Shown: positions 45,873 to 55,194 of the stretch, piece by piece
How the letters are laid out: every line of letters starts with the position of its first letter
How positions within the stretch are numbered: the stretch's first letter is position 1
Source: Paraglaciecola sp.
GTDB taxonomy: Bacteria; Pseudomonadota; Gammaproteobacteria; Enterobacterales; Alteromonadaceae
Assembly (NCBI GenBank): GCA_009993955.1
Contig: JAACSL010000003.1
Location: 1-64,000 of the forward strand
DNA: 64,000 nt
Direction: 5' to 3'
Notes under the pieces: model-generated
Told to the model about the DNA's origin: nothing
Databases searched by the model: none
What the model saw: the letters and a program-made list of their open reading frames with translations, nothing else
Program-made: the position numbers and the translations under genes

Positions 45873-46126
45873 TGAGTGAACAATCTATTCGTACAGTGCA
45901 AGGTCGTGTGGTTAGCAACAAGATGGATAAATCCATTACCGTTGCGGTAGAACGTAAAGTGAAACACCCTATTTATGGCAAGTTCATTAAACGCACTACT
46001 AAGCTACACGCTCATGACGAAACTAACCAATGTAACGAAGGCGACGTAGTCACGATCCGTGAATGCCGTCCTTTGTCTAAGTCTAAAAACTGGACCTTGG
46101 TTGAAGTAGTCACTAAAGCTATCTAA
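45872..46126 (+). CDS. rpsQ: 30S ribosomal protein S17
   Basis: 84 residues, as in E. coli: [41 protein letters not shown] and [16 protein letters not shown]. It is the last gene of the S10 operon. Here it is followed by a terminator rather than the spc operon gene rplN. Confidence 0.98.
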   Translation: MSEQSIRTVQGRVVSNKMDKSITVAVERKVKHPIYGKFIKRTTKLHAHDETNQCNEGDVVTIRECRPLSKSKNWTLVEVVTKAI

Positions 46127-46148
46127 GTTTTAGACTGCAAAAATAAAG

Positions 46149-46182
46149 AAAGGCGCAACTCGCAAGAGCTGCGCCTTTTTTG
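46149..46182 (+). terminator. Terminator of the S10 operon
   Basis: AAAGGCGCA..CTC/GAG..TGCGCCTTTTTT: a long GC-rich stem followed by six T, 22 bases after the rpsQ stop. Confidence 0.92.
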
Positions 46183-46381
46183 TTTGTAGTGAGCCAACAC
46201 TGCACAGCGTTAACACGTGCTGGTCCATGGCATGCCCGAGGTTGCATATTTTGCCTATACCAAAGATTGGCAAGCCTCTATGCCTTGGCTGAATACCCCA
46301 TGATTTAAGCGTTTCCTTCGACTCTGCTGCTTTTTCATCAGATCCCTTATTTAGCGTGTTAAGTTTAGCCTAGGCCGCTAT

Positions 46382-48154
46382 TTATGGTTGAACTGCACTG
46401 AGTTGGCTTTGAATAAATCCTTGAATTTGTTGCTCCAGTGTATCTAAGGGAATGGCACCATGACTGAGTACAGCATGGTGAAAGGCACGTACATCAAAGC
46501 GAGTACCCAGCTGTTGTTCTGCTTGTTGGCGGAGTGTTTTAATGGTGATTTCGCCGAGTTTGTAAGACAGTGCCTGCCCCGGCCACGAGATATAGCGGTC
46601 TACTTCTGTGCCAATGTTGTGCACTGACAACGCGGTGTTTTCTAACATGTAGTCAATGGCTTGCTGGCGTGACCACTGCATAATATGAATTCCCGTGTCG
46701 ACCACCAAACGGCAGGCCCGCCACATCTCATAACTCAATGCACCAAAGGCCTCATAGTCGGTGGTGTAAACCCCCATCTCTTTACCTAAATATTCAGCAT
46801 ACAGTCCCCAGCCTTCACCAAAGGCCGAGATATAGTTGTAACGCCTGATATTGGGTAGATCCTGCATTTCTTGTGCAAGGGAAATTTGTAAGTGGTGGCC
46901 GGGCACGGCTTCGTGCAAGGTCAGGGCGGGCAACTCATACAATGGTCGAGTATTCAGCGCATAGGTATTCACCCAATAATAACCCGCTTCAGTGTCACTG
47001 CTGGGAGCAATATAGCGGCCTGTGGTGTATTTGGCGGCAATACTGTCAGGCACCGGCGCAACGCCGTAGGGTGTGCGAGGAAGCAGTTGAAAATACTTGG
47101 GTAACTTGGCGTCAATTTGTTTAGCGATATATGCTGCGTGTTCTAACAGTGCTTGGGGTGATGTGGCATAAAACTGTGGATCACTGCGTAAGAATTGAAT
47201 AAACGCGTTGAGATCACCTTTAAATTTGAGGCGGCTTACAATCGCCTGCATCTCTGCCCTGATGCGTTTTACTTCGTTTATGCCCAATTGATGAATGTCA
47301 TTCACCGACATATTCAGAGTGGTGTAATAATTGGCTTGATTCTGATAGTAGGCTTCACCCTGTGGCCAGCTTTTCGCCGCGATGTCGTCTTTGGCGGCGG
47401 GTAAATATTCACTTAGCAAAAAATCGTAATAGGCCTGATAAGCGGCATATACTGAAGTGCTAATGACAGTTTGCGCTTCTTTTAATAAAGCCTGTTTGTC
47501 TTTTTCTGTTAGGCCTAATTGCGTCGAGTCTGTTTGCGCCAAATTTTGAAACGGTTGGTAATACACACTTTGTTCTGGGCTGTCATGGATAAAAGCACTC
47601 ACCGAGTTTTCATAATTCACTAATACCGCTTTGGGTTGGGTAAAACCACTCTCAATGCCTTGCCGCATCCATGTTATTTGCTGTGTAAAATAACGCGGAA
47701 ATTGGGCTAAACGGTGTAGGTAGTTGCGATAGTCTATGATCTCGTTAAATGGCGTATTTTTGGGCAAAAAAGCCAAGGCGCTATGAAAACCGTATTCCGA
47801 GGTAAGGGGCATAAAATGACTATTAAACGCATAAGCATCAATGGCAGCTTGCAATTCGCGTTGCTGAATTGCCAGCGTGATTTTTTCTTCCTCATTTAAT
47901 GCATTGCGGTCAAGCAGGCTCAATTTGTCGAGAAAACTTCGGCGCTGTTGATTGGCACTTGCCAGTGCCGCAGGACTAAGATCAGCTAATTTATCGGCAT
48001 AACCACTTAAACCAAAACGGGTGGCACGAAGGGGGTCAGTAGTTAACTCAAAATGCCAAATATCATCTAACATCTGGTCAAGTTGTGGGTTAGCAAACAG
48101 TGGACCACAGAATAAAAGTAAGCAAGCAGCGGCGTAGCGACTTAACATAAACAC
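46382..48154 (-). CDS. DUF885 family exported zinc-peptidase-like protein
   Basis: A 590-residue protein with a signal peptide ending GPLFA (about 21). The HExxxGH-type metal motif is LTLHEAVPGHH (His 414, Glu 415, His 420), with a second Glu in FGEGWGLYAEYLG (447-457). This is the usual DUF885 arrangement, related to M2/M3-like peptidases. It probably cleaves peptides in the periplasm; specificity unknown. It is a single gene on the minus strand after the S10 operon. Confidence 0.88.
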   Translation of the reverse strand: MFMLSRYAAACLLLFCGPLFANPQLDQMLDDIWHFELTTDPLRATRFGLSGYADKLADLSPAALASANQQRRSFLDKLSLLDRNALNEEEKITLAIQQRELQAAIDAYAFNSHFMPLTSEYGFHSALAFLPKNTPFNEIIDYRNYLHRLAQFPRYFTQQITWMRQGIESGFTQPKAVLVNYENSVSAFIHDSPEQSVYYQPFQNLAQTDSTQLGLTEKDKQALLKEAQTVISTSVYAAYQAYYDFLLSEYLPAAKDDIAAKSWPQGEAYYQNQANYYTTLNMSVNDIHQLGINEVKRIRAEMQAIVSRLKFKGDLNAFIQFLRSDPQFYATSPQALLEHAAYIAKQIDAKLPKYFQLLPRTPYGVAPVPDSIAAKYTTGRYIAPSSDTEAGYYWVNTYALNTRPLYELPALTLHEAVPGHHLQISLAQEMQDLPNIRRYNYISAFGEGWGLYAEYLGKEMGVYTTDYEAFGALSYEMWRACRLVVDTGIHIMQWSRQQAIDYMLENTALSVHNIGTEVDRYISWPGQALSYKLGEITIKTLRQQAEQQLGTRFDVRAFHHAVLSHGAIPLDTLEQQIQGFIQSQLSAVQP

Positions 48155-48264
48155 AACCTAAAAGAGGCAATAGCCAAGAGTGTACTATGCTCCTAGGCTG
48201 AAAAAAACCGTTTACCCTGGCTGTGAAGTGTTGATGAAGACTGGTTCACACCATATTCCGTGGT

Positions 48265-48930
48265 TTAGGCGTAGTCGTATTGTCCGCCCTTACTCAGAGC
48301 TTTTTTATACGCGGGGCGACTATGCACTTTTTTCACAAAGGCGCCGATATTGGGGTACTGCATCGCTGCCCCTTTAGCCACTGCGGCCTCGAGTGGAAAA
48401 CTCATTTGAAAGTCTGCACCTGAAAGTTCATCGCCAGCAAACCAAGCATTGTGGCCTAAGTGCGCTTCAATAAACTGCATATTGGCTAGGATGTTGGGGC
48501 CAAAATACCCTCCCATCACTTTATCGGCGATTTTGTTGGCAATTATTTTCACAAAAAACGGCTTGGCATTGGCGCGTACTTTGTCGAAAACAAGTTTGGC
48601 CACCATTGGTGGCATCAATGAACCTTCGGCAAAATGCAACCAATAGCTGCATTGGCGTTGTGCTTCTGTCCCTGCTTTAGGCAGCAGTCGTCCATTGCCA
48701 TAGGTTGTGGCTAGGTATTCAATAATGGCCCCCGATTCGGCCACAGTAATGTCTCCATCGGTGAGTACCGGAGACTTACCTAAGGGATGGATGAGTTTCA
48801 AGGTGGAAGGTGCAAGATTTGTGACTGCATCACGTTGATAATGTTTAATTTCATAGTCGAGTTCAAGTTCTTCCAACATCCATAATATGCGCTGAGAACG
48901 AGAGTTGTTGAGGTGGTGTACGGTAATCAT
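48265..48930 (-). CDS. Glutathione S-transferase
   Basis: A 221-residue cytosolic GST. The thioredoxin-like N-terminal domain reads ITVHHLNNSRSQRILWMLEEL, with the Ser/Asn of NNSRS at the glutathione-activating position. KSPVLTDGDITVAESGAIIEYL is the glutathione-binding segment. The helical C-terminal domain includes FAGDELSGADFQMSFPLE. The substrate is not predictable. Confidence 0.9.
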   Translation of the reverse strand: MITVHHLNNSRSQRILWMLEELELDYEIKHYQRDAVTNLAPSTLKLIHPLGKSPVLTDGDITVAESGAIIEYLATTYGNGRLLPKAGTEAQRQCSYWLHFAEGSLMPPMVAKLVFDKVRANAKPFFVKIIANKIADKVMGGYFGPNILANMQFIEAHLGHNAWFAGDELSGADFQMSFPLEAAVAKGAAMQYPNIGAFVKKVHSRPAYKKALSKGGQYDYA

Positions 48931-49007
48931 CTGGGTTCCTTTTTATCCATGAACTACTTACTACGCTGCATATCCGCCTTCAGACCAATAGGCTGAACGG
49001 TATGTTG

Positions 49008-49592
49008 TTACGCCAAGCGCAGGCCTACTTCCTTTGCTTTGTCGGTAATTTGTTGTTGTATCCAATCCCACAGTAAGGGGTGAGTATAGGCAATGGCAGC
49101 GTTCTTTTTAAAAATTTGCTGCACTGAAATGTCATGTTCGAGCCAACTCTGACAGCCATTATGCAAGTTTTGAATGAGGGGCATTAAGCGGTCTATGCCT
49201 TTGGCAAATTGTGCTTCTGGGCTTTGTGCTTGCTCGAATTCTTCCCATAGGGCCAGAAACTGCTGGCCTGTATCGTTAGGTAGCAAGGCGAACAAGCGCT
49301 TCGCCGCCAATAACTCATTAACAAAGTCATCATGGTTGGCGTCGTAAGCAAACTTGTCACCGGTATCGATTTCCACCACGTCATGCAACAACAGCATAGT
49401 CAGTACTTTTTGTTGATCCAGAGCTTGCTCGGCATACGGCAATAAAGTAAGTGCCAACAGGGCAATTTGCCAACTGTGTTCGGCACTATTTTCATAGCGT
49501 GTTAGACCGACTGGCTTAATACGTCGGCTGACATTTTTAAGCTTCTCCAATTCAACAATAAACTGGGTAATGGCTGAAAAATTTTCCAACAT
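49008..49592 (-). CDS. HD-domain phosphohydrolase (YfbR/HDDC2-like)
   Basis: 194 residues from the ATG at 49592; the longer frame up to 49682 runs into the cytochrome gene. HD motifs: TRYENSAEHSWQIALLAL, MLLLHDVVEIDTGD (His-Asp) and GIDRLMPLIQNL (Asp). The group includes 5'-deoxynucleotidases such as YfbR and HDDC2. It sits 28 bases after the cytochrome c gene on the same strand, probably by convenience rather than function. Confidence 0.87.
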   Translation of the reverse strand: MLENFSAITQFIVELEKLKNVSRRIKPVGLTRYENSAEHSWQIALLALTLLPYAEQALDQQKVLTMLLLHDVVEIDTGDKFAYDANHDDFVNELLAAKRLFALLPNDTGQQFLALWEEFEQAQSPEAQFAKGIDRLMPLIQNLHNGCQSWLEHDISVQQIFKKNAAIAYTHPLLWDWIQQQITDKAKEVGLRLA

Positions 49593-49620
49593 GGTTTTGT
49601 GGCTTCCTTGTATGGGGGGA

Positions 49621-49959
49621 CTATTTACCGCTGGGGTCAAGGCTCGCATAATAAGCGGATAAATTTTCGATATCCGCATCACTTAAGCCCATTGCCATGG
49701 GTGACATCTGCATATTTTTACGCTCACCATCGCGAAATGCTTTTAGTTGTAGCACTAAATACTGTTCTTTCTGCCCAGCTAAATTGGGATACATGGGTAT
49801 CATCGATACACCTTTGCTGCCATGACAGGCATTACAGGTAACCGCCTTCGCTTTGCCGGCCTCTATGTCTGCAGCCATGGCGCTGTGTCCTGTGTTAATT
49901 AAGCTAAACGTAGAAGCCAACAACAGCGGTAACAATCGGATCTTTTTGATGAAGTGCAT
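49621..49959 (-). CDS. Periplasmic monohaem cytochrome c (c553-like)
   Basis: A 112-residue protein with a signal peptide ending SAMA. The single haem site is [10 protein letters not shown], and the likely sixth ligand is a Met in [10 protein letters not shown]. The fold is that of small class I cytochromes c often paired with terminal oxidases or periplasmic dehydrogenases. It could accept electrons from the GMC or molybdenum enzymes of this window, but nothing links them directly. Confidence 0.9.
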   Translation of the reverse strand: MHFIKKIRLLPLLLASTFSLINTGHSAMAADIEAGKAKAVTCNACHGSKGVSMIPMYPNLAGQKEQYLVLQLKAFRDGERKNMQMSPMAMGLSDADIENLSAYYASLDPSGK

Positions 49960-50042
49960 ACTGTGTCCTCAGATAAAATGTTAAAGTCGAAAGGCATCTA
50001 AATGTATCACAAATTTACTCATTATCGCGGAAAGCTGCTTAC

Positions 50043-51482
50043 ATGACACTACGTTATTCCTACGCCTCTGAACTGAGTAATTTGGCGAGTTTAGTTAAAC
50101 CTCAAGCCCTCAAGAATGCGCGAGTGGTGGCCATAAATCAATCATTGGTGGCGCAACTTGCATTACCCAATACCTGGACTGACAACAACGACCTGTTGCA
50201 GATGCTATTTAGCCAGCCTAGTGCTTATACGGAACATGCTATTGCACAAAAATACGGCGGCCACCAATTTGGCTTTTGGAATCCCGATCTAGGGGATGGA
50301 CGCGGGCTACTACTGGCACAGTGGTCTGATCCACAGGGACGAAATTGGGATCTACATTTAAAAGGGGCAGGGTCAACGCCGTACTCGCGATTTGCCGATG
50401 GGCGTGCAGTATTGCGTTCAACAATCCGTGAATATTTGGCGAGTGAGGCTCTGCATTATCTCGGCATTCCCACCTCACGCGCCCTGTGTTTGATCACCAG
50501 CGAAGAGCCCGTTTTCCGCGAGCGTCAGGAACGTGGCGCCATGCTAGTCAGAACTTGTGAAAGCCATTTGCGATTTGGCCACTTCGAATATTTTTATCGC
50601 TCTGGTGAACACGACAAACTGCAGCAATTATTTGATTACACCTTTGCTCAGCATTTCCCACATTGCCTTGCTACACCCTTGCCTTATCAAAGCCTGTTGA
50701 ATGAAATTGTCGATAAAACGGCGCAGATGATTGCTTATTGGCAAGCCTATGGATTTAATCACGGCGTAATGAATACCGACAACATGTCGATCCACGGCAT
50801 TACCTTTGATTACGGCCCCTATGCATTTCTCGATGATTTTGAGCCAAATTATATCTGTAATCACTCAGATCCACAGGGGCGTTATTCTTTTGATAGTCAG
50901 CCCGGCATAGGTTTGTGGAATCTCAATGCCTTAGCTCAGGCGTTCAGCCCTTATTTAGACTTTGAATTAATTCGCACAAGTTTAATGCGCTACGAGCCTC
51001 AGCTTTTAACACGCTACAGTGAGCTGATGCGGGCAAAGTGTGGATTAAGCACCGCCCATCCTGACAATCCCGCGCTCATTAATGAATGGCTCGCTCTGTT
51101 GGCGGCGGAGCATAAAGATTACAGCCAAAGTTTTCGCCTGCTCAGCGAGCATCCGGTTGCGACTTTGACTCAGTTGCGGGATCAGTTTGTTGACCGAGAG
51201 CGTTTTGACCGCTGGGCACAGGCCTATGCTAAACGTGTTGACGAGCAAGGTTTAGATGAAGGCCAGCGACTTGCACAAATGTGTCAGGTTAATCCTGCGG
51301 TTATCCTGCGTAATTTTCAGGCTCAACGGGTGATTACCTTGGCAGAGCAGGGAGACTTTTCCCTTTTTCATGAGTACCTACAGGCCTTGAGTGAGCCCTA
51401 TACGGTAAGTGCAGGCATGCAAAAATTCACGCAAACACCCCCCGACAGTGATAAAGGCATGGCGTTATCCTGCAGTAGCTGA
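50043..51482 (+). CDS. selO: Protein adenylyltransferase SelO (YdiU)
   Basis: 479 residues (E. coli 478). Pseudokinase-fold motifs: AQKYGGHQFGFWNPDLGDGRG, HLKGAGSTPYSRFADGRAVLRS, HGVMNTDNMSIHG and TFDYGPYAFLDDF. The C-terminus is LSCSS, keeping the conserved Cys that is selenocysteine in eukaryotic SelO. It transfers AMP to Ser, Thr or Tyr of proteins and is tied to redox stress. The ATG at 50043 has no obvious ribosome site. Confidence 0.95.
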   Translation: MTLRYSYASELSNLASLVKPQALKNARVVAINQSLVAQLALPNTWTDNNDLLQMLFSQPSAYTEHAIAQKYGGHQFGFWNPDLGDGRGLLLAQWSDPQGRNWDLHLKGAGSTPYSRFADGRAVLRSTIREYLASEALHYLGIPTSRALCLITSEEPVFRERQERGAMLVRTCESHLRFGHFEYFYRSGEHDKLQQLFDYTFAQHFPHCLATPLPYQSLLNEIVDKTAQMIAYWQAYGFNHGVMNTDNMSIHGITFDYGPYAFLDDFEPNYICNHSDPQGRYSFDSQPGIGLWNLNALAQAFSPYLDFELIRTSLMRYEPQLLTRYSELMRAKCGLSTAHPDNPALINEWLALLAAEHKDYSQSFRLLSEHPVATLTQLRDQFVDRERFDRWAQAYAKRVDEQGLDEGQRLAQMCQVNPAVILRNFQAQRVITLAEQGDFSLFHEYLQALSEPYTVSAGMQKFTQTPPDSDKGMALSCSS

Positions 51483-51518
51483 GTTGTAGACCTATGATTA
51501 TCAGACTACTATACAAAA

Positions 51519-54434
51519 ATGGTTTTAAAACATGGGGTTAATGCACTGATGAAGACCGGTTTAACAGGCTGTAGCCCATCGCTCTTGTTGCATCCCGTGC
51601 AAAAACTCATGCTCATTTTAGTGTGTTTGACGGCCCTAATTTTTAGTTCGCTGGTGAGGTCACAGAGCGTGATCACAGTTGAGTCTGGGCAGTCTGATCT
51701 ACGTCCTATTCTGCAGTGGCAAGTGAGTGACAACAATGCCCAGCTTTCAGACTTGCAAAGCAACAATAATTGGCAAGCCTCTGTGTCCGAACTTAGGGTA
51801 TCGGCTAAACAAAGTCTGTGGGGCAAGGTACATCTGGATTTTCCCTTAGACAACGTCGAACAGTACGCGCTAACTGTGGGTAACCCCCAATTGGATTTTG
51901 TAGATGTGTATGTGGTTGATGATAAAAACCGCATCCTCAGTGCTTATCTCATGGGAGCTCGACGTGATTTTTCACAACGGCCAATTGCTCACCGTTTGTT
52001 TGTGGCGCCAGTGCGCACCTCTTCGCAAAGTCAAATCAGTGTCTATATCAAAGTGGCCACTCAAGGCCCACTGGTTTTTCCGGTTACGTTATCTATCCAG
52101 CGTGATGCGCTTAGTTATGAACAAGCACTCTTGGCCTTCATGGGGTTTGTGAGCGGGGGCTTAACCCTATTGGCCTGCTATTTTCTGATGACCTACATGT
52201 TTTTGCGCAGTCCTGTGCGCTTTTGGTTTGCCGTCGCAACGAGCTTGTTTTTATTATTGCTGCTCAATATTCTGGGCATTGTCAGCCAAATCAGCGGTAT
52301 CACCGCCTACATTGTCAGTGTGAATTCTGTGTTATGCGGCATGCTTTTGTTGGCCGTGTGCAAAGTCACCTTTGCCATTCTCGAACGAGTGCCCGTGATA
52401 TTGCGCTACTGTGCTTATTTGTTGGGTTTCAGCACCATAACATGTGCCTTTATTGCCGATAGTTTTTTTCAATTACGGCTCAATCTTTGGCTCGCCGTGA
52501 TTGCTGCCATCCTGCTTGCCGTATTGGCTGGTATTTATTACAAACGCGACAAGTTAGTGCCCAATCTTTTGGCGGCAGTAGGTTTTCTAACGCTGGGTGG
52601 AATGGGTTTTGCCAAGGTTACTTTATTCATTTCGGGTAGCACCACCAGCACACAACTCGACTTGTTGATGATTTCGGCCAGTATCGGTGGGATTTTATTA
52701 GTCGCCCTAGCTATTGAGGCACATGAGCGGGTTATTACCCAACGTCAGCACTTGCGTCAGCAGAGCACCATCAGTGATCTCCAGCACTTTTATAATCTCT
52801 TCCGCAACTCGGCGGAAGGTCTTTTTACCTCTACGGTTGACGGCAAACTCATTACCGTGAATCCGGCTATGTGTAACTTGTTTGGCTACGAGGATGAAGC
52901 CCACATGTTGGCCAACATACGTCACGCGGGTGAGTTTTACGCCGACCCCCATGATCGCGAATTGCTGTTAGGGGAAATCGTGCAAAACGGCAAGGTATTA
53001 GGTAAGGAAATCAAAGGACTACGCTACGATGGCGCAGAGTTTTGGTTTTGTATTTCAGCACAAATTAAACAAGAAAATGACAGCAAACTGCTGTTTGGCT
53101 CAATTTTCGACATCACCGAGCGTAAACAATCGGACATCAGTTTAGCTTTTCTTGCCACCCATGATTCGTTAACCGGTGTGTTTAATCGTCGCGAATTTGA
53201 AAAACGTTTGCAGTCTGCCCTTAGCAATGCTCAGTTACAAAACTCAGACCTAACCTTGCTCTACCTCGATCTAGACCAATTTAAAGTGGTCAATGATACC
53301 TGTGGGCACAAAGCCGGCGATTTATTGATCAAACAACTATCGCAAAAGCTGCAAGACACGGTGCGCGACAAAGGTTTATTGGCACGTTTAGGAGGGGATG
53401 AATTTGGTGTGTTGTTAGAGGGCGATAACGCCCAGATGGCCTATCTGGTTGCCAATCAACTGTTAAACGTGGTGCAGGAGTTTCGCTTTATTTGGGAAAA
53501 CCGCATTTTTAGCCTTGGGGTGAGCATTGGTCAAGTGGCATGGATGGCAGAGATAAAATCACCAGAACAACTGCTGAGCATGGCTGATGCGGCGTGTTAT
53601 ATGGCCAAAGAGCAAGGCCGCAATCAAGTCCACACCTACTCAGCAGAAGATGAAAAGTTACAACGTTATGCCTCACAACTGTCGTGGGTCGCAGACATCA
53701 ACCAGGCCTTACAGCACGACGGCTTTGAGCTTTATTACCAACACTACCAATCCCTGAAAAAAAGCGATGACGGCCATCACTACGAGATATTGTTGCGGAT
53801 GCGCGGTAAAGACGCCGATCTTATTCCACCGAATGCATTTTTGCCCACTGCCGAACGCTACAACCTAACTGCACAGATTGATCGCTGGGTGATTGAGCAC
53901 TATTTTCGTTGGTTGTCGGCCCATCCTGAGCATTTAGCCCAGCTCAGTCGCTGTAACATTAATTTAAGCGGCCATTCTTTAGCGGATAAAGATCTCAAGC
54001 TATTTATTCTTAACGCTTTCGAAACTTATAGCGTGCCCTATACCAAGATCTGTTTTGAAATCACTGAAAGTATGGCCATCATTAAGATGGATGAAACCCT
54101 TGATTTTATGCGCACCTTCCACGCTTTAGGCTGTGTGTTTGCCCTCGATGATTTTGGTAGTGGCTTTTCTTCTTACACCTATTTGAAGACTTTACCCGTC
54201 GATCAACTGAAAATCGATGGGAGTTTTGTCAAAGATATCTTGCTTGATCCCATTGACCTAGCCATGGTCAACTCCATCAAAGATGTCGCCAAAGCGATGG
54301 GCATGGAGACCGTCGCTGAATTTGTCGAATCCACTGAAATCTTGGTTGAATTGGGTAAAATGGGCGTGGATTATGCCCAAGGTTACGGCGTGGCAAAACC
54401 TCAAGCCCTGACACAATTTAGTGCGTTGAAATAA
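51519..54434 (+). CDS. 7TM-sensor GGDEF-EAL protein
   Basis: Up to 971 residues; an ATG ten codons later (51549) is an equally good start. After a signal-like segment, residues 50-198 form a periplasmic 7TMR-DISM-type beta domain. Seven membrane segments span about 205-400 (7TMR-DISM_7TM). A PAS lies at about 420-535, GGDEF at 540-705 (LARLGGDEF, 625-629) and EAL at 720-965. The EAL motif is EIL (756-758), but INLSGHS, CFEITES and DDFGSGFSSYTYL with KIDGSFV are kept. The RxxD I-site is changed (RDKG). It probably turns over c-di-GMP in response to an extracellular ligand, perhaps a carbohydrate; which activity dominates is unknown. Confidence 0.9.
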   Translation: MVLKHGVNALMKTGLTGCSPSLLLHPVQKLMLILVCLTALIFSSLVRSQSVITVESGQSDLRPILQWQVSDNNAQLSDLQSNNNWQASVSELRVSAKQSLWGKVHLDFPLDNVEQYALTVGNPQLDFVDVYVVDDKNRILSAYLMGARRDFSQRPIAHRLFVAPVRTSSQSQISVYIKVATQGPLVFPVTLSIQRDALSYEQALLAFMGFVSGGLTLLACYFLMTYMFLRSPVRFWFAVATSLFLLLLLNILGIVSQISGITAYIVSVNSVLCGMLLLAVCKVTFAILERVPVILRYCAYLLGFSTITCAFIADSFFQLRLNLWLAVIAAILLAVLAGIYYKRDKLVPNLLAAVGFLTLGGMGFAKVTLFISGSTTSTQLDLLMISASIGGILLVALAIEAHERVITQRQHLRQQSTISDLQHFYNLFRNSAEGLFTSTVDGKLITVNPAMCNLFGYEDEAHMLANIRHAGEFYADPHDRELLLGEIVQNGKVLGKEIKGLRYDGAEFWFCISAQIKQENDSKLLFGSIFDITERKQSDISLAFLATHDSLTGVFNRREFEKRLQSALSNAQLQNSDLTLLYLDLDQFKVVNDTCGHKAGDLLIKQLSQKLQDTVRDKGLLARLGGDEFGVLLEGDNAQMAYLVANQLLNVVQEFRFIWENRIFSLGVSIGQVAWMAEIKSPEQLLSMADAACYMAKEQGRNQVHTYSAEDEKLQRYASQLSWVADINQALQHDGFELYYQHYQSLKKSDDGHHYEILLRMRGKDADLIPPNAFLPTAERYNLTAQIDRWVIEHYFRWLSAHPEHLAQLSRCNINLSGHSLADKDLKLFILNAFETYSVPYTKICFEITESMAIIKMDETLDFMRTFHALGCVFALDDFGSGFSSYTYLKTLPVDQLKIDGSFVKDILLDPIDLAMVNSIKDVAKAMGMETVAEFVESTEILVELGKMGVDYAQGYGVAKPQALTQFSALK

Positions 54435-54506
54435 CTTGTATTAATTACAATCGCGCCCATATTGATAACAGTTCTGTGTTACCGCTATTTATTTAAGAGT
54501 CTATCG

Positions 54507-55130
54507 TTGAACATTACAAGTACCACCGCCACCTATCAATTTGTTAGCTCAGCCAAACTGCCCACTCGCTGGGGCCTATTTACGATCCATGGATTTGTTG
54601 AAGTGGCCAGTGGCCAAGAGCATGTCGCTTTGTCTTATGGCCAATGGTCTGCAGACGAGGTGATACCGGTGCGTGTGCACTCAGAGTGTTTAACCGGCGA
54701 TGCCTTATTCAGCACCCGCTGTGACTGTGGTGCACAACTAGAAAAAGCCCTGCAAAATATTGTTGCTCATGGCAAAGGTGTACTCCTGTATTTACGTCAA
54801 GAGGGCCGTGGCATTGGCCTGTTAAATAAAATCGCTGCTTATAAACTGCAGGATAGCGGTATGGACACCGTAGAGGCAAACGAACACCTTGGTTTTGATG
54901 CAGATTTACGTGAATACGATATCTGTAAAGTGATGTTGCAAGAATTAAACGTCAGCAAAATCAATTTGATGACCAACAATCCCAAGAAACGCGCTGCCTT
55001 AGAAAACCTCGGCATTGCAGTGGTTGAACGCACCCCTATTGATCATGGGATCACCGACGACAATCGTCATTACATACGTACCAAGATCGAAAAACTCGGT
55101 CACGAATTTGATCCCCATCTGTTTAAATAA
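54507..55130 (+). CDS. ribA: GTP cyclohydrolase II
   Basis: About 207 residues from a TTG at 54507; the frame is open upstream to 54462. E. coli RibA has 196, so a start near 54507 or slightly later is right, and there is no ATG in this region. Zinc ligands lie in HSECLTGDALFSTRCDCG, followed by RQEGRGIGLLNKI, DTVEANEHLGF and LMTNNPKKR. It converts GTP to the first riboflavin intermediate with loss of formate and pyrophosphate. Confidence 0.94.
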   Translation: MNITSTTATYQFVSSAKLPTRWGLFTIHGFVEVASGQEHVALSYGQWSADEVIPVRVHSECLTGDALFSTRCDCGAQLEKALQNIVAHGKGVLLYLRQEGRGIGLLNKIAAYKLQDSGMDTVEANEHLGFDADLREYDICKVMLQELNVSKINLMTNNPKKRAALENLGIAVVERTPIDHGITDDNRHYIRTKIEKLGHEFDPHLFK

Positions 55131-55142
55131 ACCGGTCACACA

Positions 55143-55173
55143 AAAAAAGGGCTGCCATTGCAGCCCTTTTTTA
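55143..55173. terminator. Bidirectional terminator between ribA and the RND gene
   Basis: AAAAAAAGGGCTGC-CATT-GCAGCCCTTTTTT between two convergent genes: a strong GC stem with A and T runs on its two sides. Confidence 0.93.
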
Positions 55174-55194
55174 ATGGCGTAGAAAACCTGTTTA

